From Dictyocoela muelleri (lineage: Eukaryota > Microsporidia), in the NCBI GenBank assembly GCA_016256075.1, contig SDVU01000292.1, forward strand, positions 1 through 15,730: a stretch of DNA of 15,730 nt, read 5' to 3'. The notes beneath the pieces are model-generated. The model was given only the letters and a program-made list of their open reading frames with translations. It was not told the DNA's origin and ran no database searches. Each line of letters begins with the position of its first letter. The first letter of the stretch is position 1. Of this stretch, positions 1 through 8,424 are shown in pieces. The translations under genes were made by a program, and so were the position numbers.

Positions 1-480
1 ATGATAAACTGAAAATAAAAAACAAATCATTACATTGGGATAATAATGATCAATCTGAATTAAATAAAATTTGTGAGGAAATAAAAAGGCAGCCTTTATT
101 ACACTATCCGGACTTGAAAAAATCTTTTCAACTAAAAAGTGATGCTTCAGATATAGGGATTGGATCGATGCTTTTACAAGAAGGAAAAGTCGTGGGATTT
201 TACAGTAGGAAGTTAAGAGGGTCTGAGAAAAACTACACAATAATGGAAAAAGAAACATTTGCAATTTTAGAAGCATTTAAGCATTTCAAAACAATAATTT
301 TTGGCTCTAAAATAATTATTATGACAGATAACAAAAATTTAACATTCAAAGGTGATTTATCAAAAAGAATGAATCGTTGGCTTCTCATTTTAGAGGAGTT
401 CGATTACGAAATAAGACATATAATGGGAACAAACAACAATGAAGCTCATTTTTTGTCACGATCAATGATGATTAAATGTA
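1..480 (+). pseudogene. Reverse transcriptase tail and RNase H domain, copy A
   Basis: The first 110 bases correspond to the RT/RNase H connection, as in copy B. From about 114 the frame reads like a gypsy RNase H, the domain that degrades the RNA strand of the RNA-DNA hybrid during reverse transcription. Visible hallmarks are SDASDIGIGSMLLQEG near the start, GFYSRKL, the ETFAILEAFKHF helix, MTDNKNL, and at the end YEIRHIMGTNN followed by LSR, the usual closing motif. Family assignment is firm from these motifs; the piece is a fossil. Confidence 0.88.
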
Positions 481-589
481 ACGAATTTAAACGCAAAAAC
501 TCCCTTGAAATAATCACAAAATGTATTGTTGAAATCAAAAAATATATTGATAATTCTAAATCTTTAATTAATACTCAAATTTTAGTTGA

Positions 590-1300
590 AAAAAATGAAA
601 CATCTACATTTACTTTTAGTACACCCAGGTAAGAATAAGATGTTTAATACGATAAGAAATTATCTAAAATTTCAAGGTATGGAGAAATTGATAAATGATA
701 TTTGTAAGTCCTGTAACTTATGTCAATGTGAAAAATCTTATAAAAAAGTCCTGTATCAACTAAATATATGACAGAACCATATAAAAGAAATTAAATTATC
801 TCAGTGGATATAAAAGGCCCTATTAAGACATTACACTATGAACCAAGGATCAAGAGAAAAGATTTTTATGTTTTAGTTGCTACCGACCTATTTTCAAGAT
901 ATACAGAAATTGATTTTGTTTATAATATACATTCCTCAACAATAGTTAGATCAATCGAACGCATGTGGCTTTCGAAATATTCTATACCCATGAAAATATT
1001 AACAGATAATGGAAGTCAATTTACTTCCAAGAACTTCTCGAATTTAACGAAAAAATACAATATACAACATATATTTACAGCGCCTCATAATCCTACAGGC
1101 AACGCCATAATCGAAAGAATTAATCGAGAAATCTCAGTAGCTCTTCGTTTTAGTCGAAAAATCCCACTTTCTCAAGCAATTAATAATATTTATACTAGGA
1201 TCAATTTAACATCAAATTCAACAATAGGAAGATCACCTTATGAGATTTTTTTTCAAAAAACCTTTATTAGAAACTCATGACGCTGAATTCATTATTAACG
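590..1300 (+). pseudogene. Integrase zinc-binding and catalytic core, copy A
   Basis: About 595-760 reads LLLVHPGKNKMFNTIRNYL and then CKSCNLCQCEK, which is the HHCC zinc-binding end of a gypsy integrase. About 804-1200 is the RNase-H-fold core: DIKGPI, ATDLFSRYTEID, ILTDNGSQFTSKNF and HNPTGNAIIERINREI carry the D, D and E positions expected of the strand-transfer site. In life it would insert the cDNA into host DNA. It lies between RNase H and the C-terminal domain in the normal order. Part of a broken element. Confidence 0.9.
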
Positions 1301-1614
1301 ACGATTTAATAACAGAAAGAATTAAAAAACAACATTCGAGATGGAACAATAAAGAATTAGGCAATGCAATCAATTATAATGTTGGTGATATAGTTTTTAA
1401 AAAGATATTTGATCCTGATAAAATTAATAGTAAATACATAGGTCCATTTAAAATAGTAAAACTTAGCAGAAGTGGAAATAACGCGTATATTCGTGAGTAT
1501 AACAAGATTTCAAAAGTCTCAATAAGAAATATCAAATTATTTAAGAGAGGGGAGGATGTACTGGCTCAGCCAGCACTAACTTGTGGAAAGCTTCTAGAAC
1601 CAGTTAATTTTTGA
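1300..1614 (+). pseudogene. Integrase C-terminal GPF/Y-type domain, copy A
   Basis: The stretch reads YNVGDIVFKKIF, then KYIGPFKIVKL and VSIRNIKLFKRG, which matches the small C-terminal domain with a GPF/Y motif that follows the core in many Ty3/gypsy integrases and helps contact DNA or chromatin. The reading ends at 1614, about 50 bases before a purine-rich tract, as expected for the end of pol just before the 3' repeat. Confidence 0.8.
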
Positions 1615-1740
1615 AACTATTGATTAAAATTATTTTTTGATTTTTCTCCTTATTAATTAAAAATTAAAAAGGAGGGAAATATTTTCATAGATTGATTTTT
1701 TTTAATTTAAACTATAAATACAGCGAGGTAAATTGAGGAT
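1615..1740 (+). promoter_or_regulatory. Junction between gypsy copies: polypurine tract and TATA-like box
   Basis: Between the pol end of copy A and the gag start of copy B lie only 126 bases. A purine run, TAAAAAGGAGGGAAA at 1665-1679, has the look and place of the polypurine tract that primes plus-strand DNA synthesis just before a 3' LTR. TATAAATA at 1713-1720 is a plausible core promoter just before the gag ATG at 1741. If an LTR is here it is under about 65 bases. I see no second copy of it in the window to define its ends. Confidence 0.5.
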
Positions 1741-2640
1741 ATGAGTTTTCGAAGAAGAATAAATATTTTTAATAAAAATTATTCACGATCTATTTATTTA
1801 AATTATCTTGATGGCCATCGTCCTTGTGAGTCCCAGGACAGCTTGAATTCAAGCTCTAACATTTATACACTCCAAGAAATAAAGGCAGAACTTGAAAGCA
1901 TCAATAACAACCTAGCCGTCGATGAAAGATTTGATTTCGCCACATTTGAATATAGGAATGAATCCACAGGATTAAAAGTTCTTCATAAGCTTAACATTCT
2001 CACGTCTATAAATGATCAGGATATACAAGCGTGGACACTTAGTTTCAAAGAATTATTCCGTGTATGTAACTGGAACACGGAAGCACAAATTGAAGTATTG
2101 CGACAGATAGTGCATATATCAATACAATATATCATAGGTCCTCCTCAGAATCCTGAAAATTATCTTAATTTAATACTGAGTAAAAAATACAATAGTGAAA
2201 ATTCTTATAAGTATTATGAAAAATTAAACGGATTACACCAAAGAGATTTTTACACCATCAGAAAGTATCTCCACGAGATTGAAATTTGTAGCCAAAAACT
2301 TGGGGTATGCATGGGCTGGGACGAAAAGCTCATTGCGCAAAAAATACAAGAAGCGGTTTTCAATAGTCTTGAAAACACAACCAAGTTAGAATTATCTAGG
2401 TTTTTCAAAAAAGACTTTCATCACATATATAACTCTATCCTCACAACCGAACTCATGCTTATTGAAATGATGCAAAAGAACACAAACAATTCATATGCAA
2501 ATTACAAACCAGATAATAAGAACCGTAAGGAATATAAGACACACAGTAATCGTTATAGTCGATAAAATAATAATGAAAAAAGAAAATATTGTTCTTTACA
2601 TAAAACTAATTCTCATGACAATTCAGAATGCCGAAAACAA
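1741..2640 (+). pseudogene. Gag-like capsid region and zinc knuckle, copy B
   Basis: A 274-residue stretch opens with an ATG and the basic MSFRRRINIFNK, followed by a mostly helical, charged region with AWTLSFKELFRVCNW, which resembles the retrotransposon Gag/capsid fold (particle shell). About 2590-2631 translates to a CX2HX4HX4C knuckle (YCSLHKTNSHDNSEC), the variant found in many gypsy Gag proteins for binding genomic RNA. Assignment rests on position, the knuckle and general look, since Gag sequences diverge fast. Treated as part of a fossil element. Confidence 0.7.
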
Positions 2641-2699
2641 AACAATACCAAAAGAGAAACAAAGGAGACTGAAAACAAGAAGATAAATTCCCTTCGTGA

Positions 2700-3072
2700 A
2701 CCCGTACCACCTTCGAAAACCATAATTATTCCAGTGAAATTTGAAAATAAAGAATACGAAGCCCTTTTAGATACTGTGTCGGAGTTAAATTATATTTCAG
2801 ACAAAATATTAGAAAATATATCTAAAAAAGTGACATATCTTCCCAAAGATAAAACTGTTGAATTAGCTAATGGATCGAAAACTCACACCAATTCCTACAT
2901 ATATCAAGATTTTTACCTTTTTGAAGATAAGAGTCGAGTAATTAACGATAAATCTTATGTTCTTAATGGGCTTAATTACGAAATAATCTTGGGGATGGAT
3001 TTCATGTTTAAAAATAATATAATATTAGATGTCAGAAATGATATTATAAATTTGACGGTTTTGAATATGAAC
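2700..3072 (+). pseudogene. Retropepsin-like aspartic protease, copy B
   Basis: The translation has YEALLDT near the start, the hydrophobic flap-like middle with ELANGSKTH, and YEIILGMDFMFKNN near the end. This is the alternation of an active-site loop and the ILG(M)DF segment of gypsy proteases, which cut the Gag-Pol precursor. It sits between the Gag zinc knuckle and reverse transcriptase, as expected for Ty3/gypsy. Part of a broken element. Confidence 0.8.
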
Positions 3073-3239
3073 TGAATATTGGACGTCAGAAACTCTCTCA
3101 ATGTGATGATGAAATTATCGAAAAAACTTGAATATATGAATCGAAAAACATAACGAATGAGCTTGACGATATTGTATCTTTTTATAGGAGAAGGAATCAT
3201 GAAATTGGAAAAGTTGAAATATTTGAACACGAAATTGAA

Positions 3240-4010
3240 TTGGTAGGTAAGTTCAAGCCACCTAAAACCGATTACAGTGTTCCATTGGTTTTAAGAGATG
3301 AAGTTAAAGAGCATCTAAATAAGTAGATTAAAGATGAGATTATTGAGATATCTGACACTAATTATATATCACCTGCCTTTTTCATTAAGAAAGCAAATGG
3401 AAAATTAAGATTGATAGTTGATTATAGGAATCTGAATGTCATTACAAAAAAAACACACAACTTACAGCCGAAAATATCCGAAATATTTGCAAGTCTGCAC
3501 GGAATGAAATATTTTACAAAAATTGACCTCAAACAAGGGTTTTATCAAATAAATAAAAAAAGATGATGTGCCTAAAACAGGCTTTAGGGTAATGGGTATC
3601 ACGTATGTCTTTAAAAGAATGCCTTTTGGGCTGACTAACGCACCATATACCTTTCAGATTTGCATAGGGAAAATTCTTCAAAACCTACCCAATACTTATG
3701 CCTATTTGAATGATATATTAATAGCATCTCCTGATATGAATACACATGTTAAACATGTTACGAACGTTTTGAGAACTTTATATGATAATGGATTTTCAAA
3801 AAATTACGAAAAATGTCAGTTTGGTGTAAAACAAGTTTTGTTTTTAGGAAACATAATAACAGAACACGGAATAAAACCTGATGTATCAAAATTTGATAAT
3901 TTGAAAGTCAAGACTCCCAAAACGAAAAAGCAACTAGAAAAAATTCTAGGATTTATAAATTGGTTTCGGCCATATATTCCAAATATTTCTGATAAATTAT
4001 CCAAATTTCA
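3240..4010 (+). pseudogene. Reverse transcriptase domain, copy B
   Basis: Fingers and palm motifs of a gypsy reverse transcriptase are easy to read. They include ISPAFFIKKANGKLRLIVDY near 3370-3425, KYFTKIDLKQGFYQI near 3510-3550, KRMPFGLTNAPYTFQ near 3610-3660, YLNDILIAS near 3705-3730, YEKCQFGVKQVLFLG near 3805-3850 and LGFINWFRPYIPN near 3948-3980. This is the polymerase that copies the element RNA into DNA. The piece is part of a broken element. Confidence 0.93.
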
Positions 4011-4480
4011 TGATAAACTGAAAATAAAAAACAAATCATTACATTGGGATAATAATGATCAATCTGAATTAAATAAAATTTGTGAGAAAATAAAAAGGCA
4101 ACCTTTATTACACTATCCGGACTTGAACAAACCTTATAAACTAAAAAGTGAAGCTTCAGAAATAGGTATTGGATCGATGCTTTGACAAGAAGGAAAAGTC
4201 GTGGGATTTTATAGTAGAAAGTTAAGAGGGTCTGAGAAGAACTACACAATAATGGCAAACGAAACATTTGCAATTTTAGAAGACTTAAGCATTTCAAAAC
4301 ATTAATTTTTGGCTCTAAAATAATCATTATGACAGATAACAAAAATTTAACATTCAAAGGTGATTTATCAAAAAGAATGAATCGCTGGATTCTCATCTTA
4401 GAGGAGTTCGATTACGAAATAAGGCATATAATGTGAACAAAGAACAATGATGCCGATTTCTTGTCACGATCAATGATGAT
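4010..4480 (+). pseudogene. RNase H domain, copy B
   Basis: This stretch aligns base for base with the start of the window (copy A), including the IGIGSML, FYSRKLRGSEKNYTIM and MTDNKNL segments and the closing stretch before LSR. It is the RNase H that follows reverse transcriptase in gypsy Pol. The two copies differ at scattered positions, so copy B is a separate, related insertion or tandem unit and not an assembly echo. Fossil. Confidence 0.88.
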
Positions 4481-4589
4481 TAAATATAACGTATTCAAAG
4501 GCAAAAACTCTCTCGAAATAATCACAGAATGTATTGATGAAATCAAAAAAATGTCTTGATAATTCTAAATATTCAATTAATACCCAAAT

Positions 4590-4745
4590 TTTTTATCTAA
4601 AAATGAAAAATCTACATTTACTTTTAGTACATCCAGGTAAGAATAAGATGTTTAATACGATAAAAAATTATCTAAAATTCCAGGGTATGAAGAAACTGAT
4701 AAATGATATTTGTAAGTCCTGTAACTCATGCCAATGTGAAAAATC
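4590..4745 (+). pseudogene. Integrase zinc-binding end, copy B
   Basis: NLHLLLVHPGKNKMFNTIKN and ICKSCNSCQCEKS give the HHCC pattern of the integrase N-terminus and match copy A closely. The match to copy A ends within the codons after the second cysteine pair, exactly where the palindromic element at 4746 begins. The rest of integrase is not present on the other side of that palindrome. Confidence 0.85.
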
Positions 4746-5082
4746 GGTTCTCCAACGGGTTACGCACCCCCCCTATTTTTGAATAAATCGTCATCTGTAA
4801 GAGGAAATTAAACGATTCTTATTTGAAATAAGCGTAAAATCACGAGTTGTGCTTAGTTATGTAAATAATAATTTCTTAATCGTCTAAATATAGAAGTTTC
4901 ATAAAATTTCCGCAAAGCGGAAATTTTATGAAACTTCTATATTTAGACGATTAAGAAATATTATTGTCATAACTGAAGATAACTCGTGATTTTACGCTTA
5001 TTTCAAATAAGAATCGTTTAATTTCCTCTTACGGATGACGATTTATTCAAAAATAGGGGGGTGCGTAACCCGTTGGAGAACC
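4746..5082. mobile_element. Foldback MITE 1, near-perfect 337-bp palindrome
   Basis: The left half from GGTTCTCCAACGGGTTACGC is repeated as its reverse complement in the right half, ending in GCGTAACCCGTTGGAGAACC. The arms are about 165 bases each and nearly identical, with the centre near CCGCAAAGCGG at 4910-4920. There is no coding capacity. The ends resemble those of the elements at about 5100-5310 and at 10948-11166. The left edge abuts the truncated integrase of gypsy copy B and the retroelement does not resume on the right, so this is not a simple clean insertion. No target duplication is obvious. Confidence 0.9.
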
Positions 5083-5099
5083 TATAATTAATATTATTC

Positions 5100-5310
5100 T
5101 ATCTGATAATACTTTAGATTTTATAAAAAATGGCGTTTTGCGATTTTTTTCAAAAAAAAAACAAAAAAAGTATAATGATGGGAAAATATACATTATATAT
5201 TTAGATTTATCTCGTTATATTACGCATATTTTAAATAAGAAACATACTCATTACTCTTACCAATAAGATTTTCAAATCAGGTTGGAGGGGCACTAAGTCG
5301 TTGTAGAACC
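5100..5310. mobile_element. Half copy of a MITE related to MITE 1
   Basis: Read on the minus strand from 5310, the sequence starts GGTTCTACAACGACTTAGTG and goes on with GTAAGAG, TTCTTATTT, AAATA and GCGTAA blocks in the same order and spacing as the left arm of MITE 1. The arm can be followed to about 5175 and perhaps to a centre near 5140. The opposite end is not found, so the copy is truncated. Overall likeness is partial, marking an older or different subfamily. Confidence 0.6.
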
Positions 5311-5437
5311 AAAAGTTTAATAAAATTTATATATTAATATAAATCATATATAATAAAAATCATTATATAAAAAAAATATAAAAAAATATAAAAATGTCTC
5401 GAAGTGCTATAGTTCCCGCGCTGCGCGCGGGGCATAA
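5311..5437. repeat. Solo inverted-repeat arm with GC-rich hairpin tip
   Basis: An AT-rich run ends in CCCGCGCTGCGCGCGGGG then CATAATATA at about 5415-5440. The right end of the element at 9961-10581 has the same design: an AT-rich arm, then GCGCTGCGCGCG and ACATAATATA. The two tips share CTGCGCGCG and CATAATATA in register. No matching opposite arm lies nearby. I read it as one surviving arm of a related element. Confidence 0.5.
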
Positions 5438-5475
5438 TATAACCTTTTAATTATAGTGTCGTAGTTAAAACACAT

Positions 5476-5850
5476 ATTTTTGTTCTTATTTTCATGACAT
5501 CGTTTATTTCAAAGTTTTCATTCGTAGCAGTATCGGTATATTCGGTTAAATATTAATAATTTAATGTGATTTCTTGAATATATAAAATTAATTGATAATC
5601 ATATGCAGAATTATGTGCCTCGAAATGTATTATGTCTTTACCTTAAATTATATTGTAAACATTTTTTTTATATTTTAATGACATCGTTTATTTTAAAGTT
5701 TTCATTCGTAGCAATATCGATATATTTGGCTAAATATTTATAATTTAATTGGATTTCTTGAAGATCTAAGATTTATTTATTTTCACATGCTACATTCGAG
5801 CTTTTAAATTTAATATGCCCCCCTTTTATGGCATTATAAACATTTTTTTA
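5476..5850. repeat. Diverged tandem duplication, period 184 bp
   Basis: The block starting ATGACATCGTTTATTT at 5494 recurs at 5678, and both copies continue through AAAGTTTTCATTCGTAGCA and GATTTCTTGAA. The following TTGTAAACATTT at about 5650 recurs as TTATAAACATTT at about 5834, so the period stays at 184 bases for a full unit. The first 110 bases of each copy are clearly alike and the rest less so. On the minus strand both copies read ATNENF(E/K)INDV, but most differences between the copies change the amino acid, so selection on a protein is not shown. Confidence 0.75.
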
Positions 5851-6063
5851 TTGCATTTAAATTTCAGTATAAAAAAAACTGCATTAAGCCAAATTCCTAT
5901 TCTTGTAAGTATAGTAGATGGTATTGTCTAAAAATTTATAAATTAAATTTTATAGTTTTTTTTTCATCGTTTATCCTTTCAGGGGGTATTAAATTATCTA
6001 TTACCTTATAATTAATTTTTATTTTATGTGCAAAATTGTAAAAATGTGAGCAAAACATAAATG

Positions 6064-6092
6064 TTAAAGATATTTAATAGAAATATCTTTAA
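6064..6092. repeat. Perfect 12-bp hairpin
   Basis: TTAAAGATATTT and its exact reverse complement AAATATCTTTAA are separated by the five bases AATAG. It lies in an otherwise gene-poor stretch, just downstream of a minus-strand coding relic that stops at 6147. It could be a transcript end hairpin or chance in AT-rich DNA. Confidence 0.5.
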
Positions 6093-6146
6093 ATTTCCAC
6101 TAAATCTGTAATATATTTATCCGAATCTGTTTGAAGTAATAAGAAT

Positions 6147-6323
6147 TTATATATTTGCAGTTTCATTTATTTTTATTAATTTGTCTATCACGATAGTTTT
6201 TTTTACATTGTTTACAGTTTCTACAGTTTCAATCACATCTATAAGAAAATATTCAGATGATTCTTCGATATTCCCCATTATAATGTTTATAATTTTTTTT
6301 CTAAAAGCAGGTTTCTTTGATTT
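6147..6323 (-). pseudogene. Unrecognised small coding-like relic
   Basis: On the minus strand an ATG at 6276-6278 opens 43 residues, MGNIEESSEYFLIDVIETVE and onward, ending in TAA at 6147-6149. The frame stays open upstream to about 6323 with KSKKPAFRKK. Amino-acid use (E, D, V, T, K mixed) looks more protein-like than its neighbours. I recognise no family. It lies between the 184-bp duplication and a second minus-strand relic, and all of them may be pieces of one dead gene. It could also be chance: short open frames are common in AT-rich DNA. Confidence 0.25.
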
Positions 6324-6373
6324 TTATAGAATAGTATTTGACATAAAAATAATTTTTAATTTAGTTCAAATGA

Positions 6374-6673
6374 CTACCAAATTTCAAATTTAAACATTTT
6401 CGAAAGGTAGACTCTGATTGAACTTTTATTTTTAAATTTTTAAAATATTTTTATTATTGGATGATGCCTGATTTTATAAAGTAAATTATTCGCACCAACA
6501 CACACTAAATATCACATCTTTAATTGTTTCCTAATAAAGTATAGTATAGTATGTATGAATTGCTTTACTGACCACAGTTTAATTTTAGTATTTATGTCTG
6601 CAAATACTAGTTTATATAATATTTTTAGCGTGTCATTTACAGCGACATTAAAAAATTTGCAATACAAATATTT
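6374..6673 (-). pseudogene. Unrecognised coding-like relic with in-frame stops
   Basis: From 6673 down, the minus strand reads 53 codons including FFNVAVNDTLKILYKLVFA and LWSVKQFIHTILYFIRKQL before a TGA at 6512-6514. It goes on in the same frame with YLVCVGANNLLYKIRHHPI and RVYLSKMFKFEIW, broken by two further stops. The hydrophobic and charged alternation looks like helical protein. No ATG is seen at the left edge and no family is recognised. The frame differs from that of the relic at 6147-6323, so a frameshift would be needed if they were one gene. Confidence 0.3.
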
Positions 6674-6827
6674 TTTTCATTTATACATAAGCTATCAGGT
6701 GCCATATAAATTTATTTTTCAATTCTAAGTTTTATATTTGATTTATTCCTCATGGGCACATAAAAAAGTTTTAAAAAAAAACAAAAAAAATATGGTACAA
6801 TAAAAAACAATTCTGATCTAAAATATT

Positions 6828-7903
6828 GTGTCTTGTTCTTTTTACGGGCTATAACTAATGGTACCCCTCTTAGACGTAGATTTTTAATTTAAAATTAGCA
6901 AAAATTTAAATTTAAAAAAATTGAAAAATAATTTAATTAGTTTATTAAAACCTATTTTAAATTCATTTTCAACTAAATTAGACAAATATATTTTTTTTAA
7001 ATGTATACTCCTCTAACATTTTTCAATATTTAACGTATTCACGCTATACTCTTTTCTCATAGAAGATTTTAATTCAGCCCAAAATCCTTCAATATTATTT
7101 GTATGAGTACATCGGGCGCTTTAAATCCTTCTGAGTGTACAAAAACTTTATTTTATACAAATAAATTTAGAAACCTAGGATATGATGGATAACTGTCAGT
7201 ATGAAGCTCTCTATATACACCAATAAATCCATCAAGGCATTAGTCAATGATAAATATTTCTGTTATCAAATTTTTTTAAAAAAAATTCTTTGAGATATAA
7301 TTTTCTATAACACCTAGAATCCATGTTTTTTTTAGGATTTTAATAATCGGTACTTGAGGGTGTTAGAATTATTCCCTTTCTACATATAACGCTTTCATCA
7401 ACTTCTAATACCACACCCGTTCCAACTAATAGTACTAGTCTCTTTGCTATGTATTTGGCATAACAATTTCTAAATTTCGATTTAATGCTCGTAATCAGAT
7501 TTTTTGAAACATTGAATTAAGTTTTTTTTGATTATGTGAAAAATAATTCATAAAAAAATAAATTATATTAATTAAAATAGTTATTTTGCATTTAAATTTT
7601 GTAATTCGATGTTTACTTTGTTATTTTTTTTAGCTGCGATATATAGTTCAATGTTCTATACGTTCTTTGTAAATTTACAATAATATATCGCCATCACACA
7701 CGTTACAAATAGATTTAAGATTTAAAATATTAGTTTATATAAAATACTCTAGTAAATTTTCAGTATACAAAAAAATTTTATCTGTATATTTCAATGTCAT
7801 AGGCTGTCTAATTTTTTATAAATCAAATATTTTCTGAAAAGTGCTTTTGTCTTTTTTACGGCTTATATGAAAAAAAATTTTAGCCTGTAAAAGGAGAAGA
7901 CCC
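6828..7903 (-). mobile_element. Merlin-type DNA transposon, decayed, with inverted ends
   Basis: The left end, GTGTCTTGTTCTTTTTACGG at 6828, is mirrored by GGGTCTTCTCCTTTTACAGG read on the minus strand from 7903, with the likeness continuing through GGCTA(T/A)AA. Immediately outside lie AAAATATT at 6820-6827 and AAAATACT at 7904-7911, which match in 7 of 8 bases. An 8-bp target duplication is typical of Merlin. Inside, the minus strand has a decayed transposase of the IS1016/ISXO2 type. Length is 1076 bases. A second diverged copy of the end motif sits at 7843-7868, making a hairpin inside the right end. Confidence 0.75.
7000..7715 (-). pseudogene. Merlin (IS1016/ISXO2-like) transposase relic
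   Basis: The minus strand shows, in order: ICNVCDGD near 7688-7712, which fits one CxxC pair of the N-terminal zinc ribbon; VVLEVDES near 7391-7417 with the first catalytic D; LHTDSYPSYPRF near 7168-7208 with the second D; and HTNNIEGFWAELKSSMRK near 7053-7106 with the catalytic E and the HTN signature of this family. The second D and the E are about 35 residues apart, close to the family spacing. Several stops and at least two frameshifts separate the motifs, so no active enzyme can be made. The intact protein would cut the element out and reinsert it. Confidence 0.8.
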
Positions 7904-7987
7904 AAAATACTTGTAAATTACTAATAACGAATTTAATAATAATATTTATAAAATATCTTATTTTTTACGTCCAATTTTTGTTGTGTG

Positions 7988-8143
7988 CCATTCGTGTCCT
8001 GTCCTATTTGTGTCCAGTCCCATTTGTGTCCAGTCCCTTTCGTGTCCTGTCCTATTCGTCTCCAGTCCCTCTCGTGTCCAGCCCCATTCGCGTCTAGCCC
8101 CATTATTTTCCATCACGATTCTTGTCCAGCCCCATTCGTGTCC
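7988..8143. repeat. 16-bp minisatellite, left MULE end (about 9.75 units)
   Basis: The unit is CCATTCGTGTCCAGTC and repeats head to tail without spacers, exactly in 16-base steps, with one to seven changes per unit. The unit starting at 8100 is the most altered. It is the outer part of the MULE inverted repeat. The apparent open frame across it is a by-product of the repeat and the lack of A/T-rich stops, not a gene. Confidence 0.92.
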
Positions 8144-8424
8144 AAAAAAATTTTTTTTATAGCCTTCGTTTAAAAAGTAAAAATTAAATTAAATTCTCAG
8201 TTTTATTGCACATGAAAGAAAATTTAAAAGTTATTCTAAATCAATAAGATTTCTGTTGTAAAGATCTAAGGCTTCCTCAATTATTTTTTCTTGTTCGACA
8301 TATTTTTTCTTTCTACTTTTATTTCATCCACCATTTATCAAACGAAGGAACTCAAGAATTTCAGGAGCTGCATTCTTTATATTATGTTTAGTATCTCATA
8401 AAAATTTGGATGAGCTCTACTGAT

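Larger units (their letters stand above)
1..1614 (+). mobile_element. Ty3/gypsy retroelement fossil, copy A (3' part of pol)
   Basis: The translated sequence shows, in order, the tail of a reverse transcriptase, RNase H, and an integrase with zinc-binding, core and C-terminal parts. This is the Ty3/gypsy order. The window edge cuts off its 5' side. Bases 1 to about 758 match 4009 to 4743 of copy B at roughly nine positions in ten by eye, so the two are close relatives. The element is broken, with a few breaks in what is visible. The good match to copy B suggests the two copies are not ancient relative to each other. A polypurine tract lies about 50 bases after its pol end. Confidence 0.9.
1741..4745 (+). 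mobile_element. Ty3/gypsy retroelement fossil, copy B (gag to integrase N-terminus)
   Basis: In order it holds a gag-like region, a zinc knuckle, an aspartic protease, reverse transcriptase, RNase H and the start of integrase. This is the Ty3/gypsy layout, on the same strand as copy A and directly after it. The integrase core and 3' end are absent: the match to copy A stops at 4745 and a palindromic MITE begins at 4746. The element is broken, with roughly half a dozen breaks. Its age is probably modest, judging by its similarity to copy A. Confidence 0.92.

Noticed and set aside
2976-4396. Open frames on the minus strand (about 2976-3230, 3816-4004, 3953-4396)
   Set aside because: They lie antisense to clear protease, reverse transcriptase and RNase H sequence, and have no motifs of their own.
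6181-6393. Hydrophobic 70-residue forward frame that could be a membrane peptide
   Set aside because: It is rich in F and I from poly-T runs, and overlaps a more protein-like frame on the minus strand; no start context or homology is visible.
7985-8173. 62-residue Cys/Pro/Ser-rich forward frame
   Set aside because: It is a translation of the 16-bp minisatellite at the MULE end, not a gene.
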